A stretch of 64,000 nucleotides of DNA from Nemopilema nomurai (GCA_003864495.1 ML133480.1:333449-397448); one strand, 5' to 3'. Shown: positions 1 through 12,975, counted from the first letter of the stretch. Translations and numbers: made by a program. The notes: generated by a model from the letters alone, not told the origin.

Positions 1-143
1 AGATTGCTTACCCCTTTTGCCGCCCCTAATATCCTTCATGTATGATATGATACAAATACGATATTGTTGAAACTTTATACATCAAAATTTGGTCTCTCTT
101 AATGGGTAAACCATCTTAGGTATCTCGTTTTCTTAATCGTTAG

Positions 144-2001
144 ATCGGTGCTGTTGCTGCCATGCCAGAAGACGAAATTGAGAAGTTGATGGTTCAGTTG
201 AAAAGTATGTTTCCAGAGGAAAACAACGCTTTTCTGCGAGCAGCCATTATACATTTCGATGGTAATCAAGAACAGACTGTAAATTGCCTTATCGAGAATA
301 ACATACCCCCGCATCTAGAGGAATTGCGACGTGGGAAATCAAACGCAATTCTGGTTAATCCTCAACACAAGGAAAGAGAAAGAGACGGGGTGCAACTGCC
401 TGGCAAGTATTATTTGAAAAGTGACGTAATGAGGAAATCAGAGGTTAATGAAATATTTACGAACACATCAGCTTCTAAGGACTTCCTCAAGAATCTGTTA
501 TCAGAAGACGGGGGTATGGTTGGGTATGGCGATGGGTATGAAGATACCATGTATGACGAATATAACGACGAATACGATGATACGTACGACTCGCAGAATG
601 TCGGCGTAATGGATGCTGATTCGGGCGACGAGCTCAGGGATGTGACTTTGCGAAGGTAAGGGCCAATTGAGACAACTATATGCATAGCGATAATTGTAAC
701 GGGTCATTTTATTTTGATGGCAGCATTGTGCTTGAATAACGATGTTCAATGCCTCTTAAATTTCTCCAACTTGATATACACTGTCATTTAGCAGCGTGTT
801 CCTAATATTCAGATAATGAAAATACTATTTCAAAATTTTCGGTATTTTTAAGTTTCCCAGCTTTTCAGCAGTTTACATAAAACTTTACTGAAAGCTATTT
901 GATTTGAAGCATATATGAAGATGTTCAGTTTAATCAATAATTTTATAATCTTTAATAGATTTAAGTATCATCATATTTGATTCGAGAAAGCCAATAATTC
1001 GTATTTTACTACATGTGAATGATCAAGATAGTGGATCACACTTTGAGGGTTTAACTTAGTTGCCAGGTGAAATAGACATGCCTTTTCTGTTACGCCGTAG
1101 GTCATTTGTTAAACCAAAGGTGCTTCAAGCATTAGAGAGGTCATCTGCTTTGGATAACGAGGAGGAAGAAAGCAGTAGTGAGGAAGAGGATGAGGCAAGC
1201 AACCTTATTTGATTATTAGTTTACAACTTTAGTTACAATTTTCATATATATATAGCATTTGCCTTATTATTATATATCTATGGTTTAAATGGCTCTGATG
1301 AAGGCTTTAGGCCGAAACAGAAGAAACTGAAACTGCCTTGGCTACGGTGAAATCTCCATTGTTTGCTTCGGAGATTCATCGCTCATTTCATTGGGTCGTA
1401 TGGCCCAGTGGAATGAGCATTGGTTTTTGGAGAAGCAAGCTGGAGTTCGATTCCGACCAAGAGTGGTTTGATACAATTGGGTAGCACCCTTGTGGAAAGA
1501 ATTTTCCCTCTGTCAGCTCTCTATTTATATTTGATCAAAGAATATCATAACTACTTTTTAAATGATAATTGAAGCGAGAAAATGGGTATTCAGATCTCGA
1601 CTGCCTGATGTTCTGTGTTTCCAACGAAATGTTGCTTTCCATTGGTAACATGATCATCTTTTGTTTTGAAGGATGAACAGGCGCAATCCGAACTGAATAG
1701 AAACGGAGGTCAATTCAGTCGTGGAAATGCATCATGGAGAGGGAGAGGGCATGACAGACGAAACCGTCACAACGAAAGGCCTAGAAAAGATGCCGAGAGT
1801 AATCGAAGTGGAGCGTCCCGCAATGAGAATGAAAGGGGAAGATTACCGAGTAGGGGCACCAGGGGTGGACAAACGCATCCTCCCAGAGGCGGACAAACGC
1901 ACCCTCCTAGAGGTGGGCAAGGCAGAGGGCGGGGAGGAAAGAGAAACAATCATAAATCTTTAGCTTTGAGGAAGTCGGCCAGAGGAATGGCGGGAATTTA
2001 G
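144..2001 (+). CDS. ascc2: ASCC2 (activating signal cointegrator 1 complex subunit 2), 3' exons, partial
   Basis: C-terminal part of ASCC2, the subunit that binds K63-linked ubiquitin and recruits the ALKBH3/ASCC3 repair and ribosome-rescue machinery. Exons read as 144-655, 1101-1194, 1311-1346 and 1672-2001. The first is open upstream of the ATG at 162 and has an acceptor at 142-143, so that Met is internal and the gene starts before the window. The first exon holds a CUE-like domain (LKSMFP about 17 residues in, two-helix pattern to LIENNIPPHL), then the ASCC2 signature EYDDTYD followed by DADSGDEL. Then come acidic Ser/Glu stretches, an RGG-rich segment with two GGQTHPPR repeats, and a terminal SLALRKSARGMAGI matching the conserved basic ASCC2 C-terminus. 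Phases agree at every junction. The intron after 1194 would use a GC donor (GAG|gcaagc). The middle 36-nt exon is less certain because skipping it also keeps frame. I could not find the vertebrate FVQDPAVLREKAEARR-like segment. Confidence 0.88.
1395..1520 (+). repeat. tRNA-derived SINE-like insert in an ASCC2 intron
   Basis: A tRNA-like head spans about 1395-1458. The A-box TGGCCCAGTGG is at 1401-1411 and fits TRGCNNAGYGG. The B-box AGTTCGATTCC is at 1444-1454 and fits GGTTCGANTCC with one mismatch, at a normal tRNA-like distance. The segment ends CCGACCA and continues into an unrelated tail of about 60 bp. I could not fold a clean cloverleaf, so a SINE or tRNA pseudogene is more likely than a functional tRNA. 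Confidence 0.5.
1864..1925 (+). repeat. 24-bp coding tandem repeat (GGQTHPPR) in ASCC2
   Basis: Two and a half copies of a 24-bp unit inside the last ASCC2 exon encode RGGQTHPP units, followed by a GRGRGG run. The period is a multiple of three, so copy number can vary without breaking frame. Confidence 0.7.
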
Positions 2002-2032
2002 ATTTTGCGAAATTGAAGTACAGATTTCTATC

Positions 2033-2038
2033 AATAAA
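2033..2038 (+). promoter_or_regulatory. Poly(A) signal AATAAA of ASCC2
   Basis: A canonical AATAAA lies 32 bases past the TAG stop at 1999-2001. It is followed by an AT/T-rich tract, which suits a short 3' UTR. Confidence 0.6.
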
Positions 2039-5000
2039 TATATTTTGAATGCTCATTCTTTGATCTTTCACTTTCTATTCCTTTTTCTACCAATATCGGA
2101 GGAAACGCATTTTGTACTCTAAGGTTTTCTTTTCATTATTGGATCCTATATTAATTAAATAATCAATAACTCATCATGAATATAAATGAGAACATTCAAA
2201 ATTCTATTTACGAAATTCTACAAAGTACTTTCTGTCATACATATTTTATCCGGCTAGATGAAATAAAGCGCAAAGGATTCCTTTTTTATCTAAGGATGTT
2301 ATTTTCAATATCAATGTTACCGAACAAATAGCATTGTCAATCTTGGAAAAGAATAGTTAATACTTGTGAACTGGTATCCTTTGAAGTTTAGATAAATTTG
2401 CTAAGTAATTCTTTTTTTGCTTGTGAATCAGTTCAAGTTAAGTGTCTCGTTAGTCTATGCTGCCGAAAAATTTAAAGTATTGTTTCAGTGTTTCAAACTT
2501 TAATTGCAATTTACTAATAAAGGTGACTTTAGATAAACCCCAAGCTGAGATTGCTCGAATGAGATTTTTTTATTCTACTGTTAACCACTTCATAACTCCG
2601 TTTTGTTTCTATGTATTCCAAAATGCAATAGAAGTTCGTGTTACGTATATAAATTATCGTTACTATATTCGAAAGAACTTTAGTACAGAAGGACAGAAAT
2701 ACAGCATGGGGTTCCCTACATAAGAAAGACATGATCAGGATATTATATCCTAATTCATGTTATTATCGCTTTTTTGTCAATTTTGGGTGCTGGAGTGGAC
2801 AAGTAAACTTACAAGCATCGAGAAAAGCTTTCCAAAGACATTTCTTCAAAAAATTGAATTGAATTTCACATGACCGAAGCATGATCACGAAAAAGAGGCT
2901 TCCTGCAGGATAGTCAAAGTGAACTAACAATTTTTTTCAAGAGTCAATTTTGTCCAAACTTAACCATGACTGAGGTTTGTATTTAAGTTTTGACATTAAT
3001 GATATAATGCTATTTGCTTTTATTTTACAAGCTAGATGGTCCAGCTGAAATTGTAAATGTAGGCGTGAAGGCATTCATTTGAGATTGAGTTACGCCTTGG
3101 CCTAAATATCTATGGATACGAAAGGAAATCAATAATTACAAACAGTTACACTTGAATTACGGCCTTGCAAACTTTACATCGATCCAATCATTTTATTCTA
3201 GATTATAGTTACACTTTGTGTAGAGATTCGACGTCAAATTTCCATGCCAATTCGAGTAGAAATGATCTTTAATCTAAGCATTATGGAAAGAACTACAACA
3301 GACGATGCATGCAGGAATTTTTGCAAAATTTGATAGATTTTTTTTAAATGTGCTGGGGTGTCATAAAGCCAACTATGCGAAATGCTTCTATGTTCACATT
3401 CAGAAAAGCTTAGTTGTTTTGACAGGAGGAAAACCTTTCTGAGTATCCTCTCTTTTTTATAAACATAAAGCTTATTAGATTAGCATACTTAAGATCATAT
3501 GCTTGAAAAAATAAGCATGTACTAGGCATACTTCCCAGCCCTCAGAATTTTTACCCTCACTTACATTTCTTCCATAATCAAGTTTAAAAAATAGTATCAC
3601 TCAATGATGGAGGTTAAGTGATATGAAACAGCATGTTCATATCAACATCAGACCGTTGAATAAGTCTGAGATCAAGCTTATTCTAAGCCTAGTTTCAGGT
3701 TCAACTTGGGAAAATCTTAAGCATATTGAGCTTAAGGCCAATGTACTTGCATGCTTATAAGAAAGAGTGTATGTGAAAAGTGGGCACAGAAAGTAAGGAT
3801 CCACTGCTAGTGCATCAGAGCAGAAAAAGAAATCAAGGCTTAGAAATCAAACATTTATGGCCCAAAATGGCCCCCTTTCTGGCTTTGTTCTTAATTTGGT
3901 GGGTTCAAGGCCTGGTCTCAAAAATACTTTCAGAGTAAATGTTTCCTTACAAAACTTCATAAATGTATAGAACAACATAAACATAACTGTTTGATACTTA
4001 AAGCACTTTTTCCCTGGCACTCCTCATTGTATGAAAACATCAAAAAATGTTGAAGGAAAAGTATGTAGCAGTTGTGTTTCCACTATTGAAAACATCATGT
4101 TGTATAAGTGCTTTGAATCTTTGATGTATGCTGTGGTTATGTTTTATGTACTCATTGAATTGTGAATCTATTGCTGTATTCCATACATGAATTTGAATAT
4201 ATAATAGTTATCATTGGCACGGACATTTTTTCCCTTTGTAGGCTTTGCATGGGTTTTTTCATGATATGCTTGAAAGGTAAAGTTGTGTTTTTGTTGTAAT
4301 TGTTGGTTAATTCTGTGCTTTATTATGCTTCTTTGTATTTTTGTAGTATTTATGCTGACATTCAGGAAGTTTTGTAGGCTTGAAAAACCATTGATGTTTG
4401 TAGATTGTAATTATTTGTGTTATTAGAAGTACTATTATTTGTTTACTTGTATATTTCTCCTTTTCAATAAGACTTGGTATGTATTTACGCTAAATTTGGA
4501 AGAAACCTCCTGATACTTTAGAAATTAGGAAGAAAATTTATAAAAGGCATAGTACTCAAAGTATATATGCCACAAATTTAATCAGTTTTAATATTTTGGA
4601 TTCCATGACTTTTTAATTTTGTATTATGACTTAATGATTATTATTGCAATTGTGTTACAGCATGAATTAGAATGAAGCTAATGTGTGTCATCAATGCTAA
4701 TGCATAGTTGTAGTTTAAAAATGAAATATTACCATTAACCATTGCCTTTTTTATAGAACTGATGGGTTATTAGCAATATTGGTAACTGACAGAGAGGGTG
4801 TGCCTGTACTGAAAGGTATTCAATTGTCCATCTTCTACTGACACACTGACTATCATATTTATGTCAGAAAGAGGGAATCCAAGTTGAGGCCCTTCAAAAC
4901 TTTTGCAAAATCAAGCTCTGAATTCAAGTCCTTGCTTTTCAAAGTTGAAAGATTTTACTCATTTGGGTTAATTTTCAACATTTCAGGCAGCCATTTTTGC

Positions 5001-5765
5001 TCATATATTGAGGAATGGGACTTTTTATTTGTTGCATTGCTCAAAGAAGGTCTTCAATTATGATTATATGAGCCTTGTCATATTTGATCTGGGAAGAAAG
5101 ATCTTATAATTTGCAGGAGGTAATTTTCAAAATCCAAAACTGTAAATTAAAGGCATATTTTGGGAATGGAGAGAGTTTTCTTCATGTCCCCATCTTTTTC
5201 TGAATTTTATCTTCATCACATTTCAAAGAGACTACATGCTTACTAATTGCTCATTTCTTTACAATGTTCAGCAAAGACATGTTGCTATAAGTTTACAGGT
5301 TGGAAATTTGAAATCAGTCAATTTGCCAACAGACAAGAAGATAGTTGCCATCTTCTTTTACTATGACCTTTATTCAGGAAGGCAGCCACATTCATCTAAT
5401 ATAAGTGGATCTTTGATTTCTAGTTAACCAACAAAATTGTCCAGAAGTTGCAACTAGAGGCAGTTTTTTAGCAACCTTTTCCACTGCAACAGAACAGGTA
5501 ACAACTAAGCATTCATCTTGATGTGATAAAAAAAGACTCTTGAGTGGGTTATCTTCATCAATCCAAGCAGTTGTTTTTCCTTAATAATGGACACTGTCCC
5601 AAATGTTGCCTGGGCCTCCCACAACTAGTTTGTCTTTGAAATTCAGAGAATGACATCTATAGGGACAAGAGACTGTCAATTTGAAACTGTAGCAGTTTTG
5701 GAGTTAAAGTTCCTCTTGCTTATTTTTCAAAAAACATGTCTAAAAGCTTGTTGTTCAAGAGTGGA

Positions 5766-5952
5766 CAGTGATGTAGGAACCAGAAGCCATGAGAAGCCAT
5801 GACCCCCCCTCAGTTTTGGCTAATCTAGTAAAAGTCGCACTTTCAAGATCCAAAAGTTCCCCTTCTAAATCAAAATTTGGGATTGGTCATGCTCCTTCTT
5901 TTTTGATTTGTCCCCCCCCCCTCCCATTTTTTAGATGCTTCCTACGCCCCTG
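5766..5952. mobile_element. Short hAT-like MITE (about 187 bp)
   Basis: The right end reads TTCCTACGCCCCTG, the inverse of the CAGGGGCGTAGGAA-type terminus known from non-autonomous hAT elements. The left end CAGTGATGTAGGAA is a decayed version. The flanking octamers agagtgga (5758-5765) and ggagtgaa (5953-5960) agree at six of eight positions, as expected of an old 8-bp hAT target duplication. The interior carries poly-C tracts typical of decayed repeats. Confidence 0.5.
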
Positions 5953-8900
5953 GGAGTGAAGCATATTTGTTTTCACTTATTAAGAGTTGCTTAAAACCTT
6001 ATGCTATCACGTAGACACAAACAACAACATGCTTGCTTAATGATGTGAAACAAGAAAAAAGGACCACCTTTTTGCGTTTATATTGTTATTTAGGCGTCTT
6101 GTCTTTATCCTAGGCCAGCAAGTTGGGATTATCGAGAAACAAAAACATAATTTGTCTATATCAATCAAATCAGGTATGTCACGTATTATCTCGATTTTCG
6201 CTCCACCGATAATCAAAACCTTCTGTTTCTGTTAAAACTTGAAAGTTGCTCTTAGTTGTGTTTCCCTCAACTCAGATTTAGCAAGCAATAAGTACGAAAC
6301 TAGAAAGAGATATCGTTGCAGCACCAATGTATATCTCGTGTTCTTTGCCCACTTTGTATGCATGCTTAGTGTTGGTAGCTTTGGAAAACACCCTCCAGCA
6401 TTCTTCCTGAAGTCGTTATCGCAAAGTCAATCATTTGGAATGTTCCAAGTTAATTCTTGCATTGTAAAGCAAAGTCCTGTATTGAAAACCAGTAATTTCT
6501 GTAAATCTAATTTCTATGGCATAGAAAAGGCTTGTTATCAAAGTGAAGGTTTATCATGTTGTCAATTTGACTGTTAATAGTTTTTTTCGCCAAATGAACA
6601 ATTCATTCTTAATTTTTCATGATGTTACATTAAAAATTGTATCACTTATTCTATGAAAAGTTGAAGTCTATATGTATTCATTTATATACGTATATGTATG
6701 CAGTTTGCATTAGTGGCCTATCCTCTAAATGTTTGCTTTTCGCCGCCTACTTTATCTTTGACGATCTTTCATAGGAGCCTGTTTTATTCGAAAATTGTTC
6801 CTCGTACTTATGACCATATATAATTTTTGCTTATTTTAAATCTTCTCATTTTTCTAGGTTATAATGTTTAATTTCTCTCCGCTGGTTGTGACAGTAATCG
6901 CCAAAGGCTCAGCCAACACAGGTTTGTTTTGATTCCCTCCACATTCGATTCGCGTGTAGCTCCGATTACCAATCAGTTTCAGTTCACCGTGATAAGTTAT
7001 AATCTGTTCTGCCTACACGGCGAACAAAGGAATATCTAAAAGAGCTCTCTTGCTAAGACTTCTTCAGCTGCATTCCACTTGCAGAATGATGTTATAGTAT
7101 TTTGTTTCTCTGTACAAATCCTCTGTCTGTTTACTCTGATGCATGAAGATCTTGTACTGGGATGATCATGGGTCCGCTTTTATTACTACCAGTGCCCTGG
7201 GTCAAACAGGGTTTGCTCGTGGCCCCGGAAAATCTAATGTTATCCCTTGGCGCATGTCTAATGTAGATATAGATACGATTAATTGTCTTGTCCCTTGTCC
7301 ATTGATAGAGGGGTCCTGTAAGACAAGGCTGGGAGAAGCGCGGAGTGTTAATGTTTAACTTGAAGTAAAAAGAAATATTGATGAAATTGTGCTCCCTGCT
7401 AGAAGTGAAGGGGAGGGAAGTACGACCCCATTAACGTTAATAAAAGATACAGGAAGCATTTAAATAGAATTGCCATATTTCATGTCCCTATAGACTGCGT
7501 TTCATCACGCAATTTGGGTAATATAATATTAGTTCTATGTGCAGTTCCTTGTGGCAAATTTCTTTTTCTATCTGCACACTTCGTTTTACAGTTGCTTATT
7601 ACTGTGTCTCTGTCTCTATGAGCGAATATTTACCCCTGCAAATGCCAATTTTGCTAAATTTCACCTTGAAAATATCCTTAGAGCCCGAAAAGCTGTGCTG
7701 TAATAAAGTCATGGGTAACGAGGGGGTGATTTTATTAAACGTTGGTAATATGAAATTAATTGAAAAGCTTTAAAGAAGTCGCGGAACATGATTAGTGGAT
7801 TGGTTTACTTATCAAAACATGGGCAAAGCAAGAAAAGATTCAGATAACTTATTAGTTATTTTCTTGCAGAAAACAGGCGTATGTTTGCTTGTCAAGGATC
7901 AGGTCAAATGCTCTTCTCGTGAAAATTTTTGAATCTATTTTGTACCTGCTAATTGATATTGAATTAGACTAGATAGAATTAGATTAGGCTCCTAATACAG
8001 GCGTATGAGTTTCAGCAGGAAGACCATAAAAGCTGTAGTCTACGTATTAAGAGAGCGTAATTTGCTGAAATAAACTGGCTTCCGAAACGTATATGCACCC
8101 TTCAAAGCACCTTATCAAGAATTGTAGGCTGATAAAGTGGGCCATGTGTATCGGAACACGTACATGTCAGGGCCGGATTAAATTTGAGTAGAAACTGTCA
8201 TTTATTGTGAGAAGCTCACGCCAAAACCAACTGTCGAGCTACTTTCTTAAAGCAGCGAGGACTAAAATTTCATGAATTCCGTGGACTTTTGATTGAATAT
8301 TTTGCTTGAAGCTTAGGCGATTGAGGAATAGAGTCGAATATAAGTCATGGCTTTCTGGTAGGGCAATTAGATAAATTCCCTTTTATAGAAGACTCCAACT
8401 AGCCATTTTAAAGCTCTCCAGAAATATGTGTATTCTCCCGTTCTGTGAAACGTTACACCCTTCAGGATATGATCCTTTGGACAGCTGATGGGATGAAAAT
8501 GAAATTAAAAGATAACAATTAACCTGATGGCCATTGCTCCCGAGGGCTAAACCAACAGCTCTGAAGCTTTGATACCGGTGGTCGCTACTGTGTCCGTTGT
8601 CAGTGTAACAGTCCTTGGAACAACAGAATTCCCAAGTTGTGAATAGCTTGATTAATGTGCTGTAAACATTAGACGTGGTTTTTAAGAAACTGTTTCCCAA
8701 GTGCTAGCCACAGCTCCGTGTGTGTTGAGTAAACAATTTAAGCGTTTCTCACGCGAATGAAATGCTACTATTGAAGCCTTTTGCAAACTATTGAAGGTGA
8801 ACGGTTACGAGTTTTGGTACCATCGCCCAAGCAAGGGTATATCTAGATTACGAGGTTCGCAGGGTAGGGGCAGAGTAGGGGCAGGCCCCTTTGAAACCGA

Positions 8901-9363
8901 AGGAGAATGTAATTGTAATAATGTTAGTTATTATTTTTATTACATCATGTAGCAGATAGCGAATTTATGTACATTTCAATAAATTCATTTCTACTGTTAA
9001 AATGTTAAGTATTTTATAAAAAATGTATGATTGTAATGTAAAGCACAACAATGTATTATAGCATTATTGCTGGATTCGCAAATTTCCCCGAAATCAAAGT
9101 AGTAGAAGAATATTTTGCAATGGCAATGTCTGGAAAGATTCTACAGAGATAGGATGACTCGAGTAACCCACGTGCAGAGTAATGTTTGATACTCAAAATG
9201 TGATAATAGAGTAAAGTGACTCTCGCTTGTTGATGACCTCGATGGACGAAACATGAAGTCGAAGAATTTAATTAGTTTCTCTTTGTTTTCAGGTATGATT
9301 CTGGCTCTGGAAAATGAATTCTCCGACCTCCTTAAAGATTTAAGCAAGACTGTAGGTAGCACA

Positions 9364-9495
9364 TAGTAGAGGTTAAAGGTCAGTCTTTTTCGGTAATGTT
9401 AATTTCTGCGCTTATAGTAGAGGTTAAAGGTCGGTCTTTTTCGGTAATATAAATTTCTGCGCTTATAGTAGAAGTTAAAGGTCAGTCTTTTTCAC
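9364..9495. repeat. 51-bp tandem repeat, about 2.6 copies
   Basis: Units beginning tagtagaggttaaaggtc start at 9364, 9415 and 9466, an exact 51-bp period with few substitutions. The third copy is cut short near 9495. Non-coding. Confidence 0.85.
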
Positions 9496-11423
9496 CATAG
9501 ATACCGTATTCTGGTTTATCTTAGCTCAATTACCAAAGTGTCATTGTTTGCAAGAGAACTGCCATTTTGGCAGACCAAACTCTACGTGATAGAATTGCAA
9601 GGAATTCCTTTCTTTTATTTACCTCACACGCCAACATGTTCGCACTGTGCTTTTCGACACTCCCTGGTAGTCATTCATAAAATAGACACGGACACAAATA
9701 TTTTGTAAATGTGACTTTCTTCTAGATTCGGTCTTGTAGTCACATATTCGAGAAACTGATAGCTGAATTACTTTGTAAATGATTTCTCAATGCAAATAAA
9801 TATTTTGTTGTATTCGTTTTTCATCCCGGTCTAATTTCTGTTGTTCCGGCCACACCGACTTCTTCCGAAACTTAGCTGTGAATGGAAAGCCCAAGAGTAT
9901 CATCTTTCCAGGAAATCTCTTCCTTCCAGGAAATCTAAGGGATCGTCTATGTTTTCTTTAGATAAGTGCTCTTAGATCTTACTAGGAATCACACCGCCAA
10001 CGGGTGTGTGGCCTTCCGCTTCTCTAATGCTGGCCATATGCAAGTGACAACCCGGAGGGGCCATCTGGCCGGTGAATAAATCATGGATTTTGATCTCCAG
10101 CCGAAATCTAAAACAATCCACTCACGCATGGTTTTGTCCCTTTTGAAATATGTTACATTACAGTCTGTAATTTTGTTTTGAGTCGATATCCATTTCTAAA
10201 CAGCTTTAAATACTGACGTAATATCTGAATTTCAACTGCCATTGATTGGAAACCATATCTACAGAAATCCAGAGAGCACAATGATTTAATGGGTATAGCG
10301 TATTACTGTTTTCAACTGACCAAAAAGCGATACGATAAACAAACGGTTCCCTTGATGCAATCTCTAGATCGGTTTTGCCCTTTTTAAACTATAGCGAATG
10401 AACATTGAGGGAAAAATTATTCTGTACAAGTTTTTGTACTAAAGCAACCTACAAATCAATTTTTTGTCTTAAATGAAGCTGTTCTCAAGTAGGAGTCTTT
10501 GGTGAAATATATTTCATAGGGGTAGAGTCCTTTTCAAGTGGGTGCAGCGCGAGTCTAGAAGGACTTTTTCGGAAGCACCACACCCCATATTTCCAAACAG
10601 TCGCTTTGTTTTGTGGTCATACACTAAGCGTAAATCATTTTCAAAAGTTGTGAATCACTTTTCCTATTTTAGGAACATTTCTTTCTAATTGGAATGGGGC
10701 GTATCCCCTCGATGAAATGGGTATTAGACTGAGCCATCCCATTTCCACATTATCTTCGACCATCTTGTGACCTTCCAGTTGTGATGATTTTCAAACTATT
10801 CCGGGCTGGGTATAAGCTCTTATTAACAAAACCAGTCAAAAGAATACCACGAATTCACCGTCTACTTATCTCTCAGACTAGTCTTTGTTTGAAAGCGTTC
10901 TCCCATGTCGTTTCGAAACTCGCCTGTCCACTCTTTTGGGCGATTGCTTGCAGGTCACATGTCTCTTATCTAGCCCTGGGAACGTCATCCTAACCATTCA
11001 CCCAAACCCGTGCCATCTACTTGAATGACCAGACAGCTATCCTGCCAAAACTAGACAAAGTCCTATAAGCATTTCAACTGGCATAACCATCCTACGAATC
11101 ACCAACTACCCTTCTATTTCAACCTTCGTTGCATCAACACTTCTTAGTTTTTGTCGCGTTTTTCCATTCATTATGACAGAGTTCATCAGTGGTCTGTGCA
11201 ACCTCCAGTTCCAAAGCTTGTTGTCGATTATTCTTTATCGCCTTACGCTTTTGCAACTACTTACTGTAATGTATTGTGTGATCTGCTTTATTTTGTTTCT
11301 AGCTACTCTTACTTTTAAGTGAGCCGTACTGTAAGAAGTTTCCTATCGATTTGTTCATTAGTGTGAATTATCTACTTAAAATATATCATATTAATATTAT
11401 CATCATAATTACTTTTAACTTCA

Positions 11424-11790
11424 GGTTATCTCTCACCCTCTATCATAACAGGAGACTCTTTCCGTCCTGATCTACTTCTAGTCACTTCTGACAAACGCCT
11501 ATTCATACTTGAGCTTACAGTAGGTTACGAAACTAAGTTGGATGTTAATGCTAACCGCAAAAGAGAGAAATTCTCGCATCTCGTTCATAGCCTAAGCTCA
11601 GCTTATTCTTCTATCATGTTTGTTAATCTTTCTATCAGTTCCCTAGGTATCTCTCTCCTGCTCTTCTTTCATCGAAATGTGCAATGCTCTAGATATCAGC
11701 GAGAATCATCTTCACTTCATGATTTCCAAACTATCCAACTTAACTACTTCTTCAATTATAACGATCTCTGCTACTGAAAACTTCTAAAGC
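11424..11790 (+). pseudogene. Decayed retroelement C-terminus (RPDLLLVTSDKRLFILELTV-type domain)
   Basis: Open in one frame from GYLSPSIITGDSFRP to SSLGIS (about 11424-11655), with no stop over some 78 codons. It then shifts frame and continues as a decayed ENHLHFMISKLSNL-like tail with an in-frame stop. I recognise the RPDLLLVTSDKRLFILELTV block as the C-terminal domain recurrent in retroelement polyproteins of cnidarian genomes. The D...ELT spacing resembles a PD-(D/E)XK nuclease core; that reading is inference. No reverse transcriptase remains upstream. Confidence 0.5.
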
Positions 11791-11883
11791 AAACAATGAC
11801 GAACACACCTATTCATTTTTTTGTTAATTTCTTTTGTGAAATTTGTAATTGTAGTTTTAATTGAATTGAAAATGAAATGTTTC

Positions 11884-11917
<34 letters not shown>

Positions 11918-11957
11918 TTCATTATAATTATAATTATCATTATCATCATCATCATAT
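11884..11957. repeat. TTA/ATT and related trinucleotide microsatellite
   Basis: An ATT run followed by imperfect AAT and ATC triplets. It may be the tail of an interspersed element, because the preceding gtttccatt also precedes the ATT tract near 31309. Confidence 0.8.
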
Positions 11958-12485
11958 TAATTTGTTCATGCGAAAATTCGTCAATTTCTCACTAAAACCA
12001 AGATCGATAATTTCAGACTCAGGATGCTAGCCTTTACTAGGCTGAATCATATTCTCCTGGCAGTGTACTTCAATTCTTATTTGCTTGAAGGCAAAATCGT
12101 ATTCTGCTGACATGTTAATTGAAATTCTTGACAACGCTGACGGAAAAACGTTTGCAAGAACTTTTTTCAAAAGACTATTTAAGACATTGCATCATCTCAG
12201 CTTAAGCTTGTTTAGTTCATTTTTTATTTTTATTATTTTTAGTACTTTTGTTTATTTCATAGCTGCTGTTCGTATGACATCGTTCTTTAAACATATCGCT
12301 ATTCGATATTTGCTCGTATGCCAATCTATAGTTTGATCGAAAGCCAGTTTTATTCCGTGCTCTGCAAAAAAATCAGCCCCTTTGGAGTAGATTCTTGAAA
12401 CACTCTTATTCTATTTATGTCAGATGCTTTTACGATGGCAGTTTTGACACCGCATAGTAACACCGCTGGTTCTACTTGCAAGCCT

Positions 12486-12615
12486 TTTTTAATGCCCCTT
12501 GTATCCCCTCTTTTAATGCCCCTTTTAACGTATCCTTTTTAACCCTTTTTACACCTTTAAACGCAAATTTTAACACCCCTTTTAACGTAACTTTTAACGC
12601 AAATTTTAACGCCAC
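12486..12615. repeat. Degenerate short-period repeat (ttttaacgc / ttttaatgcccc)
   Basis: Irregularly spaced copies of ttttaatgcccctt, then ttttaacg and aacgcaaattttaac, with a drifting unit of about 15-25 bp. It lies about 360 bp downstream of the NDNF-like stop, beyond its predicted poly(A) site. No coding potential. Confidence 0.55.
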
Positions 12616-12872
12616 ATTATGGGAGCTAATGCGCGATTAAGAAATGATGATGGTGGGCGCAAAGAGCTGGCTAGTGCAGAACTGACGCACAAAATGAATT
12701 TCAAAGCACATTGGCGCAATAAACACCTGACTCTACACATTGTGTTAGAACAAATACAGAATGTGCGATAATACTGTTTGCGCAAACGATGCTAACAGCA
12801 AGTGGAATTTTCTTTTCTGCATAAAAATTTCTGAAAACGAAACCATGCACTTTCAAACCTCGCCGGTTGTTT

Positions 12873-12878
12873 TTTATT
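12873..12878 (-). promoter_or_regulatory. Poly(A) signal of the NDNF-like gene
   Basis: AATAAA on the minus strand (tttatt on plus), about 98 bases beyond the TAA stop. It implies a 3' UTR of roughly 100-130 bases. Confidence 0.55.
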
Positions 12879-12975
12879 CATTATGAATAGAATAACCTAA
12901 ATCATAAATAATCTATAAGTTAATACAGAATTGGGTCCCGTTTGGTGCACAATTGGTGCACGGTAGAGATCTACA

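Larger units (their letters stand above)
2040..12870. other. Gene-poor interval between ASCC2 and the NDNF-like gene
   Basis: About 10.8 kb of AT-rich DNA with no ORF that reads like a conserved protein and no exon chain I could build. Short open frames near 2457-2723, 5236-5427, 6239-6577, 7143-7358 and 8383-8700 have low-complexity or biased composition and no flanking splice logic. What can be supported is listed separately: a hAT-like MITE, a 51-bp tandem repeat, a decayed retroelement end, and an A/T trinucleotide tract. Distal regulatory sequence cannot be excluded. Confidence 0.6.

Noticed and set aside
7143..7358. A 71-residue plus-strand ORF
   Set aside because: Composition is plausible, but no domain, splice partner or conserved motif could be seen.
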